Source of the DNA: JAHJDO01 sp964437505
GTDB taxonomy: Bacteria; JAHJDO01
DNA: 37,521 bases
Assembly (NCBI GenBank): GCA_964437505.1
Contig: CAYTGU010000015.1
Location: 1 to 37,521, forward strand
Direction of reading: 5' to 3'
Shown: piece after piece, positions 8,478 through 16,384 of the stretch
Layout: each line of letters opens with the position of its first letter
How positions within the stretch are numbered: the stretch's first letter is position 1
The notes under the pieces: generated by a model
What the model was told of the DNA's origin: nothing
Databases searched by the model: none
Seen by the model: the letters and a program-made list of their open reading frames with translations, nothing else
Position numbers and translations under genes: made by a program

Positions 8478-9402
8478 TGCTCCACTCAATAGTTCTTTTT
8501 AACCCTTCATCCAGATCAATCTCTGCTTCAAAACCCAGTTCAGCTTTAGCCAAAGCAGGGTCACCCTTGGAATGCAGTATATTGCCTTTTCCAAACGGCA
8601 GATATTCTCTTGAGGAATCAACTCCCATAAACATGGAAATTCTATCGTGAAGTTCTGCTATTGATACAGACCTACCTGTGCAAATATTATATGCAGCTCC
8701 TTTTGCATCAGACTGTTTTTCCATTGCGAGAATGTTTGCATTTACTATATTCCCAACATAAATCATGTCCCGCGTTTGTATTCCGTCACCCAGCATTTGA
8801 GAGGAGCCTGTTTTATTAATCTGATTGATTGCAATAGTCACCCCTCCGCAGTGAGGAACATCTGCGTTCTGACGCGGTCCAAAGACATCAAAATATCTCA
8901 AAGATATTGTATCAATGTCATATAACTGCGCAAACAGCCTCATATAGTTTTCTCCCGTTACTTTTTCCAATCCGTAAGTAGACATAGGAGAAAGAGGCAT
9001 TTCTTCTTTTACGGGCAGAGTTTTAACATCTCCGTAAGTGGCAGCACTTGAAGAGAATATCACCCTTTTTATGTTATGTTTTACTGCAGCTTCCAGCAAT
9101 TTTACCGTAGTTATTATATTTTGTTCTGCGCTCCATGACGGCATACTGACACTCTTGTCTATATTTGTGTTCGCAGCCATATGAAAAACATATTCTTTTC
9201 CCTGAGCAGCTTTTCCTAAAACCTCAGAATTAAGCATATCGCCTTTCATTAAAATAATTTTCTTTGCAACTGATTCAATGTTTTTCAGGTTTCCATGCGA
9301 CACATTGTCAATAACTGTTACTTCATGCCCCAATTCAACAAGCTTCTCAGTTAGATGAGACCCTATAAATCCTACGCCTCCTGTAACAAGTACTCTGACC
9401 AT
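8461..9402 (-). CDS. NAD-dependent nucleotide-sugar epimerase/dehydratase (GalE-like)
   Basis: This 313-residue extended short-chain dehydrogenase has the Rossmann motif TGGVGFIGSH (7-16), the Ser/Thr region FSSSAATYGD (116-125) and the catalytic Tyr143-x3-Lys147 pair (YGLEK). The family interconverts or dehydrates UDP- or GDP-sugars; the closest general type is UDP-glucose 4-epimerase, but the substrate cannot be read from sequence. An AGGAG site precedes the ATG. It is the first gene of a unit continuing into the SpoIID/LytB-domain gene and queA, and diverges from a membrane protein likely to act on sugars. Supply of precursors for the envelope glycans made by nearby glycosyltransferases is a reasonable inference. 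Confidence 0.9.
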   Translation of the reverse strand: MVRVLVTGGVGFIGSHLTEKLVELGHEVTVIDNVSHGNLKNIESVAKKIILMKGDMLNSEVLGKAAQGKEYVFHMAANTNIDKSVSMPSWSAEQNIITTVKLLEAAVKHNIKRVIFSSSAATYGDVKTLPVKEEMPLSPMSTYGLEKVTGENYMRLFAQLYDIDTISLRYFDVFGPRQNADVPHCGGVTIAINQINKTGSSQMLGDGIQTRDMIYVGNIVNANILAMEKQSDAKGAAYNICTGRSVSIAELHDRISMFMGVDSSREYLPFGKGNILHSKGDPALAKAELGFEAEIDLDEGLKRTIEWSNDKNG

Positions 9403-9461
9403 TTTTATTTCTCCTGTATTTTCCAGTTTCGCTTATATTATGTGATAAAATTCAGTTATGT

Positions 9462-9490
9462 ATTCTACATCGTGAAACGGGTTTGTGCAA
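9462..9490 (-). promoter_or_regulatory. Promoter of the epimerase-SpoIID-queA unit
   Basis: On the minus strand TTGCAC (9485-9490) and TAGAAT (9462-9467) are separated by exactly 17 bases, about 60 bases before the epimerase start. The -35 overlaps the -35 of a plus-strand promoter facing the other way, so the two may compete or be controlled together. Confidence 0.5.
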
Positions 9491-9511
9491 AGAGTTTATA
9501 TTGTGTATACT
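9483..9511 (+). promoter_or_regulatory. Promoter of the membrane protein gene
   Basis: TTGTGC (9483-9488) and TATACT (9506-9511) are 17 bases apart. The expected transcript start lies only a few bases before the ATG codons at 9522 and 9525, and no Shine-Dalgarno is visible, so the mRNA may be almost leaderless. Confidence 0.4.
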
Positions 9512-9521
9512 TTAAAAAAGA

Positions 9522-11036
9522 ATGATGAGTAATATTAAGAAGAAATGCCTTTCATGGGAACTTGTTTTCCTCATACTTGTCCTGGGCCTGCATTGTCTTA
9601 TATTTGAAGACGGGCTTGGTGGAAATGATGGCTGGGGACATTTTGCAAATCTTGAATCTATTATTGAAGATAGAGACCTTGACCTTGGCAATAACATGTA
9701 TGGCTGGAATGGAAATGGGACCAAATACTGCGAAAAAACAGAGAGATGGGTAACTGGTTATCCTCTTGGCATGACTCTTCTTGACGCGCCTTTCTATTTA
9801 GCTTCACAAATTGTGGCAAAATTCATCAAATTCAATCCTCCTTCCTTTAATGATGGTCCCCGTACTTTACCTTATAAGGGGCTGAGTTCCGGGAAATTCC
9901 TAAATGTATTATCTGTGATCTTTGCTCACAATATATATGCAATACTTGCTATGATAATCTTGTTTAAGATTCTTATTGAATTAAATTTCTCAAGAGGTAT
10001 CAGCCTGTTCACAACACTTGTATGCTTTTTTGCAAGCCCTCTTCTCTATTATGCGACAAACGGCTTCAGTCACGCGACAAGTACCTTCTTAGTCACGTCA
10101 TCCTTTTATGTATTTATACTGTTGCAGAAAAAGATAGCCAAAGGAGAAAAAAACATATTCTTAATATTTATTCTTGGTCTTTGTGTTGCTCTTTCCGCAT
10201 GGACAAGATATGTAAATGGCTTGCTGTTTTTCCCATATCTTTTTGCTCTTATCCTCAGTTATAGAGGATTAAAAAAATCCGCAATCATAAAGAATACAGC
10301 TATTTATACAGCTCCTCTGGTTGTAGTATTTTTTCTCTCAATATATCAGTGCCATACGCAGTTCGGCTCATGGTTTGAGGCAGGATACGGCGGTTACGGG
10401 TGGATAAGCATACTAAAAATACCACCACCTGTTATAAACCTTTTGTTTTCAGTTGATCATGGCTTTCTGTTGTGGTTTCCGTGCTTTACACTTTCTTTTA
10501 TTGGACTGGCATTTCTTATTAAAAATATAGATAAAAAGTTATCTTTAGCAGGTATAATAGCTCTGATTAATTTCTTATTAATAGCCTTTGTCTATGGAAC
10601 GAGAACAGAATATAATGCCGGTGGATGCTACGCTCAAAGATACTTAACATGTACAATCCCATTTTTAGGACTTGGCTTGTGCGCATTCATGGATAGATAT
10701 AAAAAAACTGGTTTAATTAAAAGTCTGATAGGTCTCTCAGCCATATATTCATACTGTCTTTTTTTGCTGACAAAGGCAAATCTGGTATACTACAATAAAC
10801 AGTGTAACTCATACGAAGGACAGTATATATGGGATTATTTGTATATATTTAAAGAACATATGTCAGCAAGAGAGGTTATAAACAGAATATGGTACAGTTC
10901 ATTTACTCTTCCTCTTATGGGCAAATATATCTGGATATTTGTAAGCATTGTAATTTTAGCCTGTGTATTGATTTGGAGATATAAGAACTATTGCAAAAAA
11001 AAATTCCCCTTTGAAGAGGGATTCAGGGGAATGTAA
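9522..11036 (+). CDS. Polytopic membrane protein, possible GT-C glycosyltransferase
   Basis: This 504-residue protein has about ten hydrophobic segments. After the first membrane segment it shows an acidic loop GGNDGWGHFANLESIIEDRD (residues 33-52) followed by DLDLGNN. A loop with conserved acidic residues after the first helix is typical of GT-C enzymes, which transfer sugars from polyprenyl-phosphate donors on the outer face of the membrane. I do not recognise a specific family and no donor or acceptor can be named. The last 40 residues, a membrane helix and a short tail, are the segment duplicated about 2 kb downstream after the radical SAM gene. The tail after the helix (KKKFPFEEGFRGM) differs from that in the copy, so the native C terminus is uncertain. 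It starts at ATG 9522 or 9525. Confidence 0.72.
   Translation: MMSNIKKKCLSWELVFLILVLGLHCLIFEDGLGGNDGWGHFANLESIIEDRDLDLGNNMYGWNGNGTKYCEKTERWVTGYPLGMTLLDAPFYLASQIVAKFIKFNPPSFNDGPRTLPYKGLSSGKFLNVLSVIFAHNIYAILAMIILFKILIELNFSRGISLFTTLVCFFASPLLYYATNGFSHATSTFLVTSSFYVFILLQKKIAKGEKNIFLIFILGLCVALSAWTRYVNGLLFFPYLFALILSYRGLKKSAIIKNTAIYTAPLVVVFFLSIYQCHTQFGSWFEAGYGGYGWISILKIPPPVINLLFSVDHGFLLWFPCFTLSFIGLAFLIKNIDKKLSLAGIIALINFLLIAFVYGTRTEYNAGGCYAQRYLTCTIPFLGLGLCAFMDRYKKTGLIKSLIGLSAIYSYCLFLLTKANLVYYNKQCNSYEGQYIWDYLYIFKEHMSAREVINRIWYSSFTLPLMGKYIWIFVSIVILACVLIWRYKNYCKKKFPFEEGFRGM
10915..10999 (+). repeat. 85-bp direct repeat, copy 1 (3' end of the membrane protein gene)
   Basis: This segment matches 12939-13023 with five mismatches in 85 bases and a constant offset of 2,024. 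It encodes the last membrane helix of the upstream gene. It begins with TTATGG, and the corresponding first bases of copy 2 follow exactly the crossover point of an attC-like site. The two copies bracket the radical SAM gene. Confidence 0.85.
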
Positions 11037-11084
11037 TCTCTTCGTCATTCTTCGACTTGATCGAAGAATCCAGTGTTTTTCTGG
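11003..11084 (+). repeat. Cluster of hairpins including a REP-like palindrome; possible terminator
   Basis: Three inverted repeats follow one another. ATTCCCCT/AGGGGAAT (11003-11010, 11025-11032) overlaps the stop codon. ATTCTTCGA/TCGAAGAAT (11047-11055, 11061-11069) has a five-base loop. A small CCAG/CTGG (11070-11073, 11081-11084) encloses a run of T. The middle one has the flanks GTCATTC and GAATCCAG typical of a dispersed palindromic repeat seen in many bacterial genomes. The T run after it could make it a terminator for the membrane protein gene. The remaining bases to 11288 hold nothing I recognise. Confidence 0.55.
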
Positions 11085-11288
11085 ATATTCCTTATTGTTC
11101 AAACTTTTCCATACAACCATGAATAGTTAATAAAATCTTATTATTATACGGCTACCAACTTAATAATAAACATAGCTATGCAAAACGGAAGAATGAGCTA
11201 AAAATGCGGGTTTCGTGCATTTTTTTATTGAAGTTTCGAGAATTATTAGTACGATAGCATTAAAGTAACGGTAGCGGTTCAATGATAT

Positions 11289-12848
11289 ATGTTGGCCGGA
11301 AGAAGTGTGACAGGAAACAAGAATCTTATGGTTAACCGCAAAGAAATGTCCACGCCAGTAGCAATACTATCGTTTCAGGACAACGCTGATATTACTGGGG
11401 CGAAATACATACATGCTTATCTACTGGCGCATGGTATTGCCTCGCATCTAATCCTGATTCCATACTTCAGTTCCTTAGCCAATGACGCAGTTGTGGCTTT
11501 CTTGCTGGAACGTCATATCCGTGTAGTTGGTTTGAGCATTATGACGCCAGAGTCTCCACGCGCCTTCTCTTGCGCCAGCAAAATAAAGGCGGCGATGCCT
11601 GACGTACTGCTTGTTTTCGGAGGTATTCATGCCACCGTTGATGCCGAAGACTGCCTGCAATATGGGGATGCAATTGTGCGTGGGGAGGGTGAAAACTCGT
11701 TCCTCGATATTGTCGAGCGAGTTGCTTGTGGAGAGGATATTGCTGGGGCACCGGGTACATGCTGTAACAGAAACGGACAACGTGTGGATAGTCATCCAGC
11801 CCCACTGATAGATGATTTGGACACGCTTCCCTTTCCCCGCCATCTACCCTCCGAAATGTATGTAGTCCACCACGGACAAGTACTGCCCATGGATCGGCTC
11901 CTTTTTTCAAAGTACGCCCGCTACGGCGGTCGTTTCCTTAACATCACAACAACGCGTGGTTGTCCCTTTGCCTGCACATATTGCTGTAACTCCGCATATC
12001 GCAAGCTTTATCCGCGATGGGACATTCGTTCCCGATCCGTGACAAATGTTATTGAAGAACTCGTGAATGAGAAATTAGCATGTCCAGATTTGATCACGGT
12101 CAATATTCAAGATGACTGCTTCCTCGCAAATAGTTCGGAGTGGTTGGCCGATTTCGCGGATAAGTACAAGACGCAAGTGGGCATACCGTTTATTCTTCGC
12201 ACCACACCATCTCACATTCGACGCGAAGTTCTGGTGCTTCTCAAGCAGGCCGGATTGGTCTGGATCATGTTGGGGCTTCAGTCCGGCAGTGGCCGTGTAA
12301 ACCGGGAAGTTTATCGTCGCCCGGTTACTCAATCGAGATTCTTGGAGACAACCCGGATTATCCACGAAGTCGGCATATGCGCTGTGTATGATGTGATCTT
12401 GGACAACCCATACGAGACCGAACTCGACATTCTCGAAACATTGAAGACCGTGCTCTCGATCCCGCGGCCTTTCCAGTTTCAAATATTCAGCTTGCGCTTC
12501 TTTAAGGGGACTGAACTTCAACAAAGAGTGGTTCGCGATGGCATTAACACGACAGATCCTTGCGTCAACTACCTGGCTTTTGCACCGACCCCGCTTAACC
12601 GCTTGATCAAAATGGCAGCGGTCTATCCGCCAAAGGTCATACGTTGGCTTGCCTTGCATCGCCACAGATTCATCTGTCGGGTCGCTATTCGGATCATGGC
12701 TTTCGTCAGCGATGCTGTGTTAACGCCCTTCTCTTACCTACGCTTGACGCACAAAGCCTACGGATCAAGAATAACAACCACAGCCCGCCTGTTCGGATGC
12801 CTTGCAAAAACCTTCGTGCAGCAAAGGATTTTGGCCAAGCATGCGTAA
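11289..12848 (+). CDS. Radical SAM protein with N-terminal cobalamin-binding-like domain
   Basis: This protein of about 500-519 residues has an N-terminal region (about 22-170) with the Rossmann-like pattern of B12-binding domains (VAILSFQDNADITGAKYIHA, VVGLSIMT, VLLVFGGIHAT, GEGENSFLDIVERV). A radical SAM core follows, with its cluster-binding motif CPFACTYC giving Cys225, Cys229 and Cys232, then a C-terminal helical part. B12-dependent radical SAM enzymes mostly methylate unactivated carbons or phosphorus; no substrate can be inferred. Start choices are ATG 11289, 11328 or 11346. Base composition is clearly richer in G+C (about half) than both neighbours, codon use differs, and the gene ends 25 bases before an attC-like structure. 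It was probably acquired horizontally as a cassette. Confidence 0.88.
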   Translation: MLAGRSVTGNKNLMVNRKEMSTPVAILSFQDNADITGAKYIHAYLLAHGIASHLILIPYFSSLANDAVVAFLLERHIRVVGLSIMTPESPRAFSCASKIKAAMPDVLLVFGGIHATVDAEDCLQYGDAIVRGEGENSFLDIVERVACGEDIAGAPGTCCNRNGQRVDSHPAPLIDDLDTLPFPRHLPSEMYVVHHGQVLPMDRLLFSKYARYGGRFLNITTTRGCPFACTYCCNSAYRKLYPRWDIRSRSVTNVIEELVNEKLACPDLITVNIQDDCFLANSSEWLADFADKYKTQVGIPFILRTTPSHIRREVLVLLKQAGLVWIMLGLQSGSGRVNREVYRRPVTQSRFLETTRIIHEVGICAVYDVILDNPYETELDILETLKTVLSIPRPFQFQIFSLRFFKGTELQQRVVRDGINTTDPCVNYLAFAPTPLNRLIKMAAVYPPKVIRWLALHRHRFICRVAIRIMAFVSDAVLTPFSYLRLTHKAYGSRITTTARLFGCLAKTFVQQRILAKHA

Positions 12849-12873
12849 GCAGAACGTATTCATAAAAACAGTC

Positions 12874-12944
12874 GACCAACAATCGCATGGAACACTACGG
12901 CTTGCCCGCTACGGGCAAGCCGAGGTTCATGCGCGACGTTATGC
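12874..12944 (+). other. attC-like integron recombination site
   Basis: The 71 bases fold like an integron attC site. The outer triplets AAC (12878-12880) and GTT (12938-12940) pair. An inner box TCGCATGGAAC pairs with GTTCATGCGCGA, leaving one unpaired G as an extrahelical base. A small unpaired spacer (ACTA/AG) follows, then an 11-bp stem CGGCTTGCCCG/CGGGCAAGCCG with a CTA loop (12898-12922). The right simple site reads GTTATGC, as in Vibrio-type repeats; the left reads GACCAAC, one base off the RYYYAAC pattern. It lies 25 bases after the stop of the radical SAM gene, as expected for a gene cassette. No integrase gene is in the window, so activity is unproven. Confidence 0.65.
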
Positions 12945-13027
12945 GCAAATATATCTGGATATTTGTAAGCATTGTAATTTTAGCCTGTGTATTGATTTGG
13001 AAGTATAAGAAATATTGCGAAAACTAG
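12939..13027 (+). pseudogene. Duplicated 3' fragment of the upstream membrane protein gene (repeat copy 2)
   Basis: Bases 12939-13023 match 10915-10999 at 80 of 85 positions. Read from the ATG at 12941 the fragment encodes 28 residues, MRKYIWIFVSIVILACVLIW and a short basic tail ending in a TAG at 13025-13027. The helix is the same as the C terminus of the membrane protein at 9522-11036. This may be the original end of that gene, cut off by insertion of the cassette, or a duplicate. No ribosome binding site is present, so it is treated as a remnant. Confidence 0.7.
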
Positions 13028-13073
13028 AATCCATAAAAAAGTTTTTAAAAACTATTATCCCAAGATGAAATTG

Positions 13074-13091
13074 GGCTCAAGATATTGAGCC
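13074..13091. terminator. Small hairpin between the cassette remnant and the RHH-like gene
   Basis: GGCTCAA (13074-13080) and TTGAGCC (13085-13091) form a seven-base-pair stem with a GATA loop between two converging genes. No run of T follows on either strand, so it may be a weak terminator or only a spacer structure. Confidence 0.3.
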
Positions 13092-13123
13092 TCTACCTGT
13101 ACGCCTCTTTTCTGTGTTTTATT

Positions 13124-13336
13124 CTATGAATGTAGATGAGACTTTTTTGCAGACTTTTCTTCTTCGCGCAGCATCTTCATATCCAGCAGATCTTCTTTGA
13201 GTTCCTCGCGTTCCAGTCGCTCCTGGAGCGCTTTTTCCACAAAGAAACCATACTTGATTCCATGTCCTATACAGAATTCCTTGACACGATCACTGATATC
13301 AGGACTAATTTTAACGGCCAGTGTTGTTTTTAGCAT
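13124..13336 (-). CDS. Small ribbon-helix-helix-like protein, possible antitoxin
   Basis: This 70-residue protein begins with a beta-strand-like TTLAVKISPDISDRV followed by two predicted helices (KEFCIGHGIKYGFFVEKALQ) and a highly charged helical tail rich in Glu and Lys. This pattern resembles CopG/MetJ-type ribbon-helix-helix DNA-binding proteins, many of which are antitoxins that repress their own promoter. It has a strong GGAGGT site seven bases before the ATG and its own promoter. No toxin gene adjoins: downstream lies only the repeat fragment left by the cassette insertion. It diverges from the glycosyltransferase module and could act on that promoter. The family assignment is from fold pattern only. 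Confidence 0.65.
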   Translation of the reverse strand: MLKTTLAVKISPDISDRVKEFCIGHGIKYGFFVEKALQERLEREELKEDLLDMKMLREEEKSAKKSHLHS

Positions 13337-13354
13337 ATTCTTACCTCCGATTTG

Positions 13355-13383
13355 AATATAACATAGTATTATAACTTTAGCAA
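13355..13383 (-). promoter_or_regulatory. Promoter of the RHH-like gene
   Basis: On the minus strand TTGCTA (13378-13383) and TATATT (13355-13360) are 17 bases apart, with the expected transcript start ahead of the GGAGGT site. Spacing and hexamers fit a sigma70-type promoter. Confidence 0.5.
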
Positions 13384-13426
13384 GAAAAAGTTTATTAAAG
13401 TTAATTCTGTATAAACCAAAAACCTG

Positions 13427-13456
13427 TTGATAAATATCTTTTTATGATAATATACT
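13427..13456 (+). promoter_or_regulatory. Promoter of the glycosyltransferase module
   Basis: TTGATA (13427-13432) and TATACT (13451-13456) are 18 bases apart, about 30 bases before the GT2 start. All four downstream genes overlap or abut, so this is probably the promoter for the whole module. Confidence 0.5.
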
Positions 13457-13487
13457 CTCAAAATAAAATGACGAGGACACTTTTTAT

Positions 13488-14168
13488 ATGAAGCTATCAG
13501 TTGTTATACCATGCTATAATGAAAAGGATACTATCAGAGAGATCGTAAAAAGAGTAGATGTGCTGGATATCAATAAAGAGATTATAATTGTTGATAATGT
13601 ATCTACTGACGGAACGCGTGAAATACTTAAAGAACTGGTTTCTCAATATGCAAATCTCAGAGTTTTTTTTCATAGAAAGCACATGGGTAAAGGCGCTGCC
13701 CTTAGAACAGGTTTCAAGCATGTAAAAGGAGATGTCGTAGTTGTGCAGGATGCTGATCTGGAGTATTCTCCGCAGGAATATTATAAATTGTTAAAGCAGA
13801 TAGATAACGGCGCTATGATCGTATATGGCTCAAGGATTAAGGGAAGAAACAAGATGATGTATTTTCAGTATTATCTGGCGAATATCTTAGTAAGTCTGAT
13901 AGCAAATATTCTCTACCTTCCATTCGTTACAGATGTATTAACATGCTATAAAATGTTCAAAAAAGAGGTTATGGACAGCATTAATTTAAAATGCTTTGGA
14001 TTTGAGTTCTGTACGGAATTCACTGCAAAAGTTAGAAAAAAAGGATATAGAATTTGTGAAGTACCAATCAAATACAATCCCCGCTCATACGAAGAAGGCA
14101 AGAAAATTAAGAAAAAAGATGGAGTGATAGCAATTTGGTCTCTTCTGAAATATCGTTTCGTAGACTAA
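13488..14168 (+). CDS. GT2 glycosyltransferase, polyprenyl-phosphate sugar synthase type
   Basis: This 226-residue GT-A enzyme shows the family 2 pattern: LSVVIPCYNEKDTIREIV at the start, IIIVDNVSTDGT for nucleotide binding, and a metal-binding acidic motif VVVQDADLEYSP with Asp88 and Asp90. Its length, lack of C-terminal membrane helices and the LANILYLPFVTDVLTCYKMF region resemble soluble dolichyl- or undecaprenyl-phosphate mannose or glucose synthases. Such enzymes load a sugar from a nucleotide donor onto a polyprenyl phosphate, which GT-C enzymes then use outside the membrane. Two GT-C genes follow at once, the first overlapping by 34 bases, which supports that role. The sugar is not known. 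Confidence 0.9.
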   Translation: MKLSVVIPCYNEKDTIREIVKRVDVLDINKEIIIVDNVSTDGTREILKELVSQYANLRVFFHRKHMGKGAALRTGFKHVKGDVVVVQDADLEYSPQEYYKLLKQIDNGAMIVYGSRIKGRNKMMYFQYYLANILVSLIANILYLPFVTDVLTCYKMFKKEVMDSINLKCFGFEFCTEFTAKVRKKGYRICEVPIKYNPRSYEEGKKIKKKDGVIAIWSLLKYRFVD

Positions 14169-16384
14169 TTACCGGACTAATTTCCCTGAATCAGAATAAA
14201 AATTTATTCCTGATAATAATTCTTATTCTTGGAGCTTTATTGCGTATAAGTGTGTTTGGATTAGGGGATTTTCATGGAGATGAAGCTCTATACAGCTTTA
14301 GAGGAGCTCAGATTGCTCTTGAAGGAGACTGGTTCTTTCAGGCTGAAGACGTTGACAAGCCTCCTATGCTTCCATACACCGTAGCATCATTTTTTAGAAT
14401 ATTTGGATTTAGAGATAACACTGCCAGGCTTCCGAATTTCTTTGCAAGCCTGCTTAGCATCTGGCTTGTCTATCAAATATGCTGCAAATGCTTTGATAAA
14501 AACACTGCAATAATAGCCAGTTTCCTTATGGCAATTTCTCCATATAATATACTTTATGCGCCAACAGTTTTTGAAGATACTCTGTTTGCCTGTCTGCTTC
14601 TTTTCTCTCTATCTTTTCTGTGCATCTATAAGGAATTCTGGGCCGGGATTTTTCTTGGCCTGTGTTTTTGCGCAAAGCAATTCGGTGTGCTTGCCATGCC
14701 AATTATTGGAGCTTTTTTCATAATATTAAGATACATGGAATGGGCACAAACAAAGCATTCTGAATTTAATTTCTATATAAAAAAGCCTTTAACAAAACTT
14801 GTTTTGGGTTTCTCTATAGTGTTTGCAATCCTGCTTATATGGGCGATATTTTTTGAAGATCCAAGACTGGGTATTATATTTCAGGTAAACGCAACAGGTG
14901 GAGTCTTTAAAATCATGACAGGAGAATTTACATCAAGACTTTCTCGCTGGCTGAGTTTGTATTCAAAATTTACTAACAGCTCAATCGTGAACATGTTTTT
15001 CTTGATCAATATTCCTGTATTAATTGTTTATGAAATTCTGAGCCTCAAAAATAAGCCCAGATGCAAGAATATCATAAGCTTATGTGTGGCCGGATATATT
15101 GCTCTTATGCTTGGAACTTTCACCTTATTCAGGTTTGGATTCTCTCCTCATTATCTGATGTTTATTATACCTTTTGTGTTTATATTGTTGGCCAGATACC
15201 TGTCACTGCTCATGGAAGCTTTTAGCAGACTTATCGCCAATTTAAGAAATAAGCAGCAATCTCCTGTTTTTATGAAAATATTTTCTTTCGGTTTGTTTTT
15301 TATTTTATTCATCAGTCTTTTTTCAGGAACACTGGATGGCATGAAGAATTTTGGATTTGGTGCAGGATGGGAGAATGAAGACGGGTTTCAGAATGCAGCA
15401 GAGTATTTCTCTGCAAACGCAGAGAAATCTTCAACCATTTATTATACCAGGTCATTATGGCCAAACGCATATTACTACTTCTTTGATAAAGGCTTTAAGA
15501 TTAAACCGGTGGAGTTTAGTGACGATATACCTATTGGGAAGTTCTCAGAGGAGATATGGGACAGTGTAGATGAGGGAGTTTATTTACTGCTTGAACATAC
15601 AGGTCAGATTAAGAAAATTCAGGATGCATTCACTAAGAATCCGCAAATGACGTATTACAAAATTAGTAATGTTTATAATGCTTATGGACATAAAAAATTA
15701 AATTTCAGACTATATAAAGTAAATCTCAAACCATCCATAACCCTTGCTTCTGCAAATATTAATTCATACAAAAATCCTGAAAAACTTGAAGCTTATCTGA
15801 AACCCATGTTTGCAAGGGCATGGCATAATCCCAAAAAACTCCAGGTAACCTTAGCATCCGGCAAATTTGATTTAAACAAGGGAGAGCTTGGAGATATTAT
15901 CTGTACAACCTCCGGCATAAAACTTGGCAGAAAATTTAAAGGGCTAATAAGGCTTACATGGAAAGATGTCCACATAAATCCGAAGGCTCTTTTCTTATAT
16001 CACAAACTTATACCTGCGCGAAATAATAACATATATGCAGAGGTCTCTATTGAAGATATTACAAAGCACATCTTAAGTACAAATAAGCAGGTAAGCGCTT
16101 GTCATTTAACTGGTTCAGGGGAAAATCTGAAATTAAATGGAACTGCGCATTTATTAGGTAGAGATATTAATTTTCAACTGAGCGGAGTACTTAATATCAA
16201 AGATGGGGCTATTGTAGAGATAGATTTAGTAAATGCAAGACTTGGTAATATAAAGATTCCTTCATGGATACTGCCTTTAATCTCAAAAAAACTAAATCCT
16301 TTATTTGATTTAAAGAGTCTGTTCTTAGGAATTCCCATAAAAAATATTAGTATTGAAAAATCAAAGATTGTTTTTGGAACATGA
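14135..16384 (+). CDS. GT-C membrane glycosyltransferase fused to a DUF2993/LmeA-like domain (first paralog)
   Basis: This 749-residue protein starts at TTG, supported by GGAG ten bases upstream; no in-frame ATG precedes the first membrane helix. The N-terminal 420 residues form an ArnT/PMT-like GT39/GT83 core: after helix 1 comes the acidic loop motif DFHGDEALY (Asp45, Asp49, Glu50) and then DVDKPPMLPY. About ten membrane helices follow. A soluble extracytoplasmic region comes next, and residues 535-749 have the beta-rich pattern I associate with DUF2993/LmeA, a phospholipid-binding domain needed for mannan assembly in mycobacteria (GELGDII, SIEDITKHIL, then a paired basic/hydrophobic end GIPIKNISIEKSKIVF). 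It overlaps GT2 upstream and the second paralog downstream (ATGA). It likely transfers a sugar from polyprenyl phosphate to a lipid or protein. Confidence 0.85.
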   Translation: MVSSEISFRRLITGLISLNQNKNLFLIIILILGALLRISVFGLGDFHGDEALYSFRGAQIALEGDWFFQAEDVDKPPMLPYTVASFFRIFGFRDNTARLPNFFASLLSIWLVYQICCKCFDKNTAIIASFLMAISPYNILYAPTVFEDTLFACLLLFSLSFLCIYKEFWAGIFLGLCFCAKQFGVLAMPIIGAFFIILRYMEWAQTKHSEFNFYIKKPLTKLVLGFSIVFAILLIWAIFFEDPRLGIIFQVNATGGVFKIMTGEFTSRLSRWLSLYSKFTNSSIVNMFFLINIPVLIVYEILSLKNKPRCKNIISLCVAGYIALMLGTFTLFRFGFSPHYLMFIIPFVFILLARYLSLLMEAFSRLIANLRNKQQSPVFMKIFSFGLFFILFISLFSGTLDGMKNFGFGAGWENEDGFQNAAEYFSANAEKSSTIYYTRSLWPNAYYYFFDKGFKIKPVEFSDDIPIGKFSEEIWDSVDEGVYLLLEHTGQIKKIQDAFTKNPQMTYYKISNVYNAYGHKKLNFRLYKVNLKPSITLASANINSYKNPEKLEAYLKPMFARAWHNPKKLQVTLASGKFDLNKGELGDIICTTSGIKLGRKFKGLIRLTWKDVHINPKALFLYHKLIPARNNNIYAEVSIEDITKHILSTNKQVSACHLTGSGENLKLNGTAHLLGRDINFQLSGVLNIKDGAIVEIDLVNARLGNIKIPSWILPLISKKLNPLFDLKSLFLGIPIKNISIEKSKIVFGT

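Noticed and set aside
7365..8489. SpoIID as evidence for sporulation
   Set aside because: No other sporulation gene is present and SpoIID/LytB domains are common in non-sporulating bacteria.
11475..12665. Long minus-strand open frames across the radical SAM gene
   Set aside because: They are shadows caused by the higher G+C content, lack ribosome sites and recognisable motifs, while the plus frame has a complete radical SAM domain.
12898..12922. Intrinsic terminator for the radical SAM gene
   Set aside because: The 11-bp stem is strong but no T run follows, and the outer paired boxes and AAC/GTT triplets are better explained by an attC-like site.
10900..13030. Assembly artefact creating the repeat-flanked segment
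   Set aside because: The two repeat copies differ at five of 85 positions and have different downstream sequence, so simple misjoining on an identical repeat is less likely, though read coverage should still be examined.
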